From Marinilactibacillus sp042660675 (GTDB taxonomy: Bacteria > Bacillota > Bacilli > Lactobacillales > Carnobacteriaceae_A), in assembly GCF_042660675.1 (NCBI RefSeq), contig NZ_JBHSUL010000034.1, forward strand, positions 1 through 64,000: 64,000 nt of DNA, given 5' to 3'. Positions 63,356 to 64,000 of this stretch are shown piece by piece (position 1 is the stretch's first letter; the number at the start of each line of letters is the position of its first letter). Made by a program: the position numbers and the translations under genes. Under the pieces are notes generated by a model. It searched no databases, was not told where the DNA came from, and saw nothing but the letters and a program-made list of their open reading frames with translations.

Positions 63356-64000
63356 TTATGCGTTGTCGCCTTCTACAACTTCTACAATTTCATCAAGTGA
63401 GTCAGATTTAACTTCTTCTTCAAATCCTTCTTCACCTTGGTTACCTTCGATAATAGCGTCAGCAACAGTTTTAGTTAATAATTTAACTGCACGGATTGCA
63501 TCGTCGTTTGAAGGGATGATTACATCGATTTCGTCTGGATCACAGTTTGTATCTACCATAGCGATGATAGGGATGTTTAATTTTTGAGCTTCTTTTACTG
63601 CGATGTGCTCTTTACGAGGGTCAACAATAAATAGAGCGTCAGGACGTTTAGGCATATCTTTGATTCCGCCCAAGAATTTTTCTAGACGATCGCGTTCTTT
63701 GATTAAAAGACCAACTTCTTTTTTAGGAAGTGCTTCGAAAGTTCCGTCTTCTTCCATTTTTTCAAGTTGTTTTAAGCGAGTAATACGTTTTTGGATTGTA
63801 TCCCAGTTAGTAAGTGTTCCACCTAACCAACGGTGGTTGATGTAGTAAGCGCCTGCTCTGATTGCTTCTTCTTTGATAGCATCTTGAGCTTGTTTTTTAG
63901 TTCCTACGAAAAGAACTGTTCCACCTTCTTCAGCGATTTCACGAACATAGTTGTATGCTTGGTCGATCATACGAACTGTTTTTTGTAAATCGATGATGTA
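63356..64000 (-). CDS. rpsB: 30S ribosomal protein S2 (5' end beyond the window)
   Basis: A 214-codon part of S2 in an open frame that runs off the right edge, so the first 40 or so residues are missing. RMIDQAYNYVREIAEEGGTVLFVGTKKQAQD, the HRWLGGTLTNWDTIQKRI block and LFIVDPRKEHIAVKEAQKLNIP with VDTNCDPDEID identify it. An acidic tail (EEGFEEEVKSDSLDEIVEVVEGDN) ends it. S2 joins the 30S subunit late and is needed for S1 binding. Confidence 0.97.
   Translation of the reverse strand, partial: YIIDLQKTVRMIDQAYNYVREIAEEGGTVLFVGTKKQAQDAIKEEAIRAGAYYINHRWLGGTLTNWDTIQKRITRLKQLEKMEEDGTFEALPKKEVGLLIKERDRLEKFLGGIKDMPKRPDALFIVDPRKEHIAVKEAQKLNIPIIAMVDTNCDPDEIDVIIPSNDDAIRAVKLLTKTVADAIIEGNQGEEGFEEEVKSDSLDEIVEVVEGDNA

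Overview
The window is chromosomal DNA from a low-GC Gram-positive bacterium of the order Lactobacillales. A Carnobacteriaceae-type genus (Marinilactibacillus or Alkalibacterium-like) is my best guess, but this rests on gene content and protein style, not on any search. The right half is the classic Firmicutes translation and replication supercluster, all on the minus strand. The left end is accessory DNA.

Region by region: (1) 1-7130 is the wreck of a prophage next to a tRNA-Ser(GGA) gene. It has two intact membrane-protein genes (112-2143), a decayed M15-peptidase endolysin and holin, two more intact membrane-protein genes, a headless phage SGNH hydrolase, and a headless tyrosine integrase fused to it tail to tail by a deletion. 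(2) 7160-7329 carries tRNA-Ser and tRNA-Asn. (3) 7.4-16 kb holds an alpha-glucosidase, lipid kinase, PerR, an aromatic-acid-exporter-like protein, a degenerate SGNH protein, NtdP, a MutY without its iron-sulphur ligands, and RecX. (4) 15.9-19.3 kb is a stress-type cluster (YflT-domain protein, SDR with an altered active site, small hydrophilic protein) facing an AraC-type regulator across a 0.48-kb region with repeated GATAAG boxes. (5) 19.4-23.9 kb has nfo and the T-box controlled hisS-aspS operon. (6) 23.9-33.8 kb has a wall amidase, a Na+/H+ antiporter, dtd-rel, deoC, prmA, a DUF3013 gene, a 3-methyladenine glycosylase and a CNNM/CorC transporter. (7) 34-36.8 kb is a small AT-rich islet with two acetyltransferases, a frameshifted CYTH gene and two small proteins of unknown role. 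(8) 36.9-64 kb runs, in minus-strand transcription order from the right edge, rpsB-tsf, pyrH-frr, uppS-cdsA-rseP-proS-polC, rimP-nusA-ylxR-ylxQ-infB-rbfA, truB-ribF, hrcA-grpE-dnaK-dnaJ and lepA. A 30-codon membrane peptide gene on the plus strand interrupts it at 60.8 kb.

How the genes work together: the supercluster couples ribosome and translation-factor production to lipid and wall precursor synthesis, replication and chaperones. hrcA-grpE-dnaK-dnaJ is self-controlled by HrcA at a perfect CIRCE. hisS-aspS is controlled by uncharged tRNA through a T-box whose specifier region holds overlapping GAC and CAC codons.

The best candidates for something new are the 30-aa peptide gene with its palindromic promoter, the set of intact membrane proteins kept inside the ruined prophage (one carries a lysozyme-like domain), and the stress cluster with its GATAAG boxes. 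I saw no CRISPR array, insertion sequence or rRNA gene.
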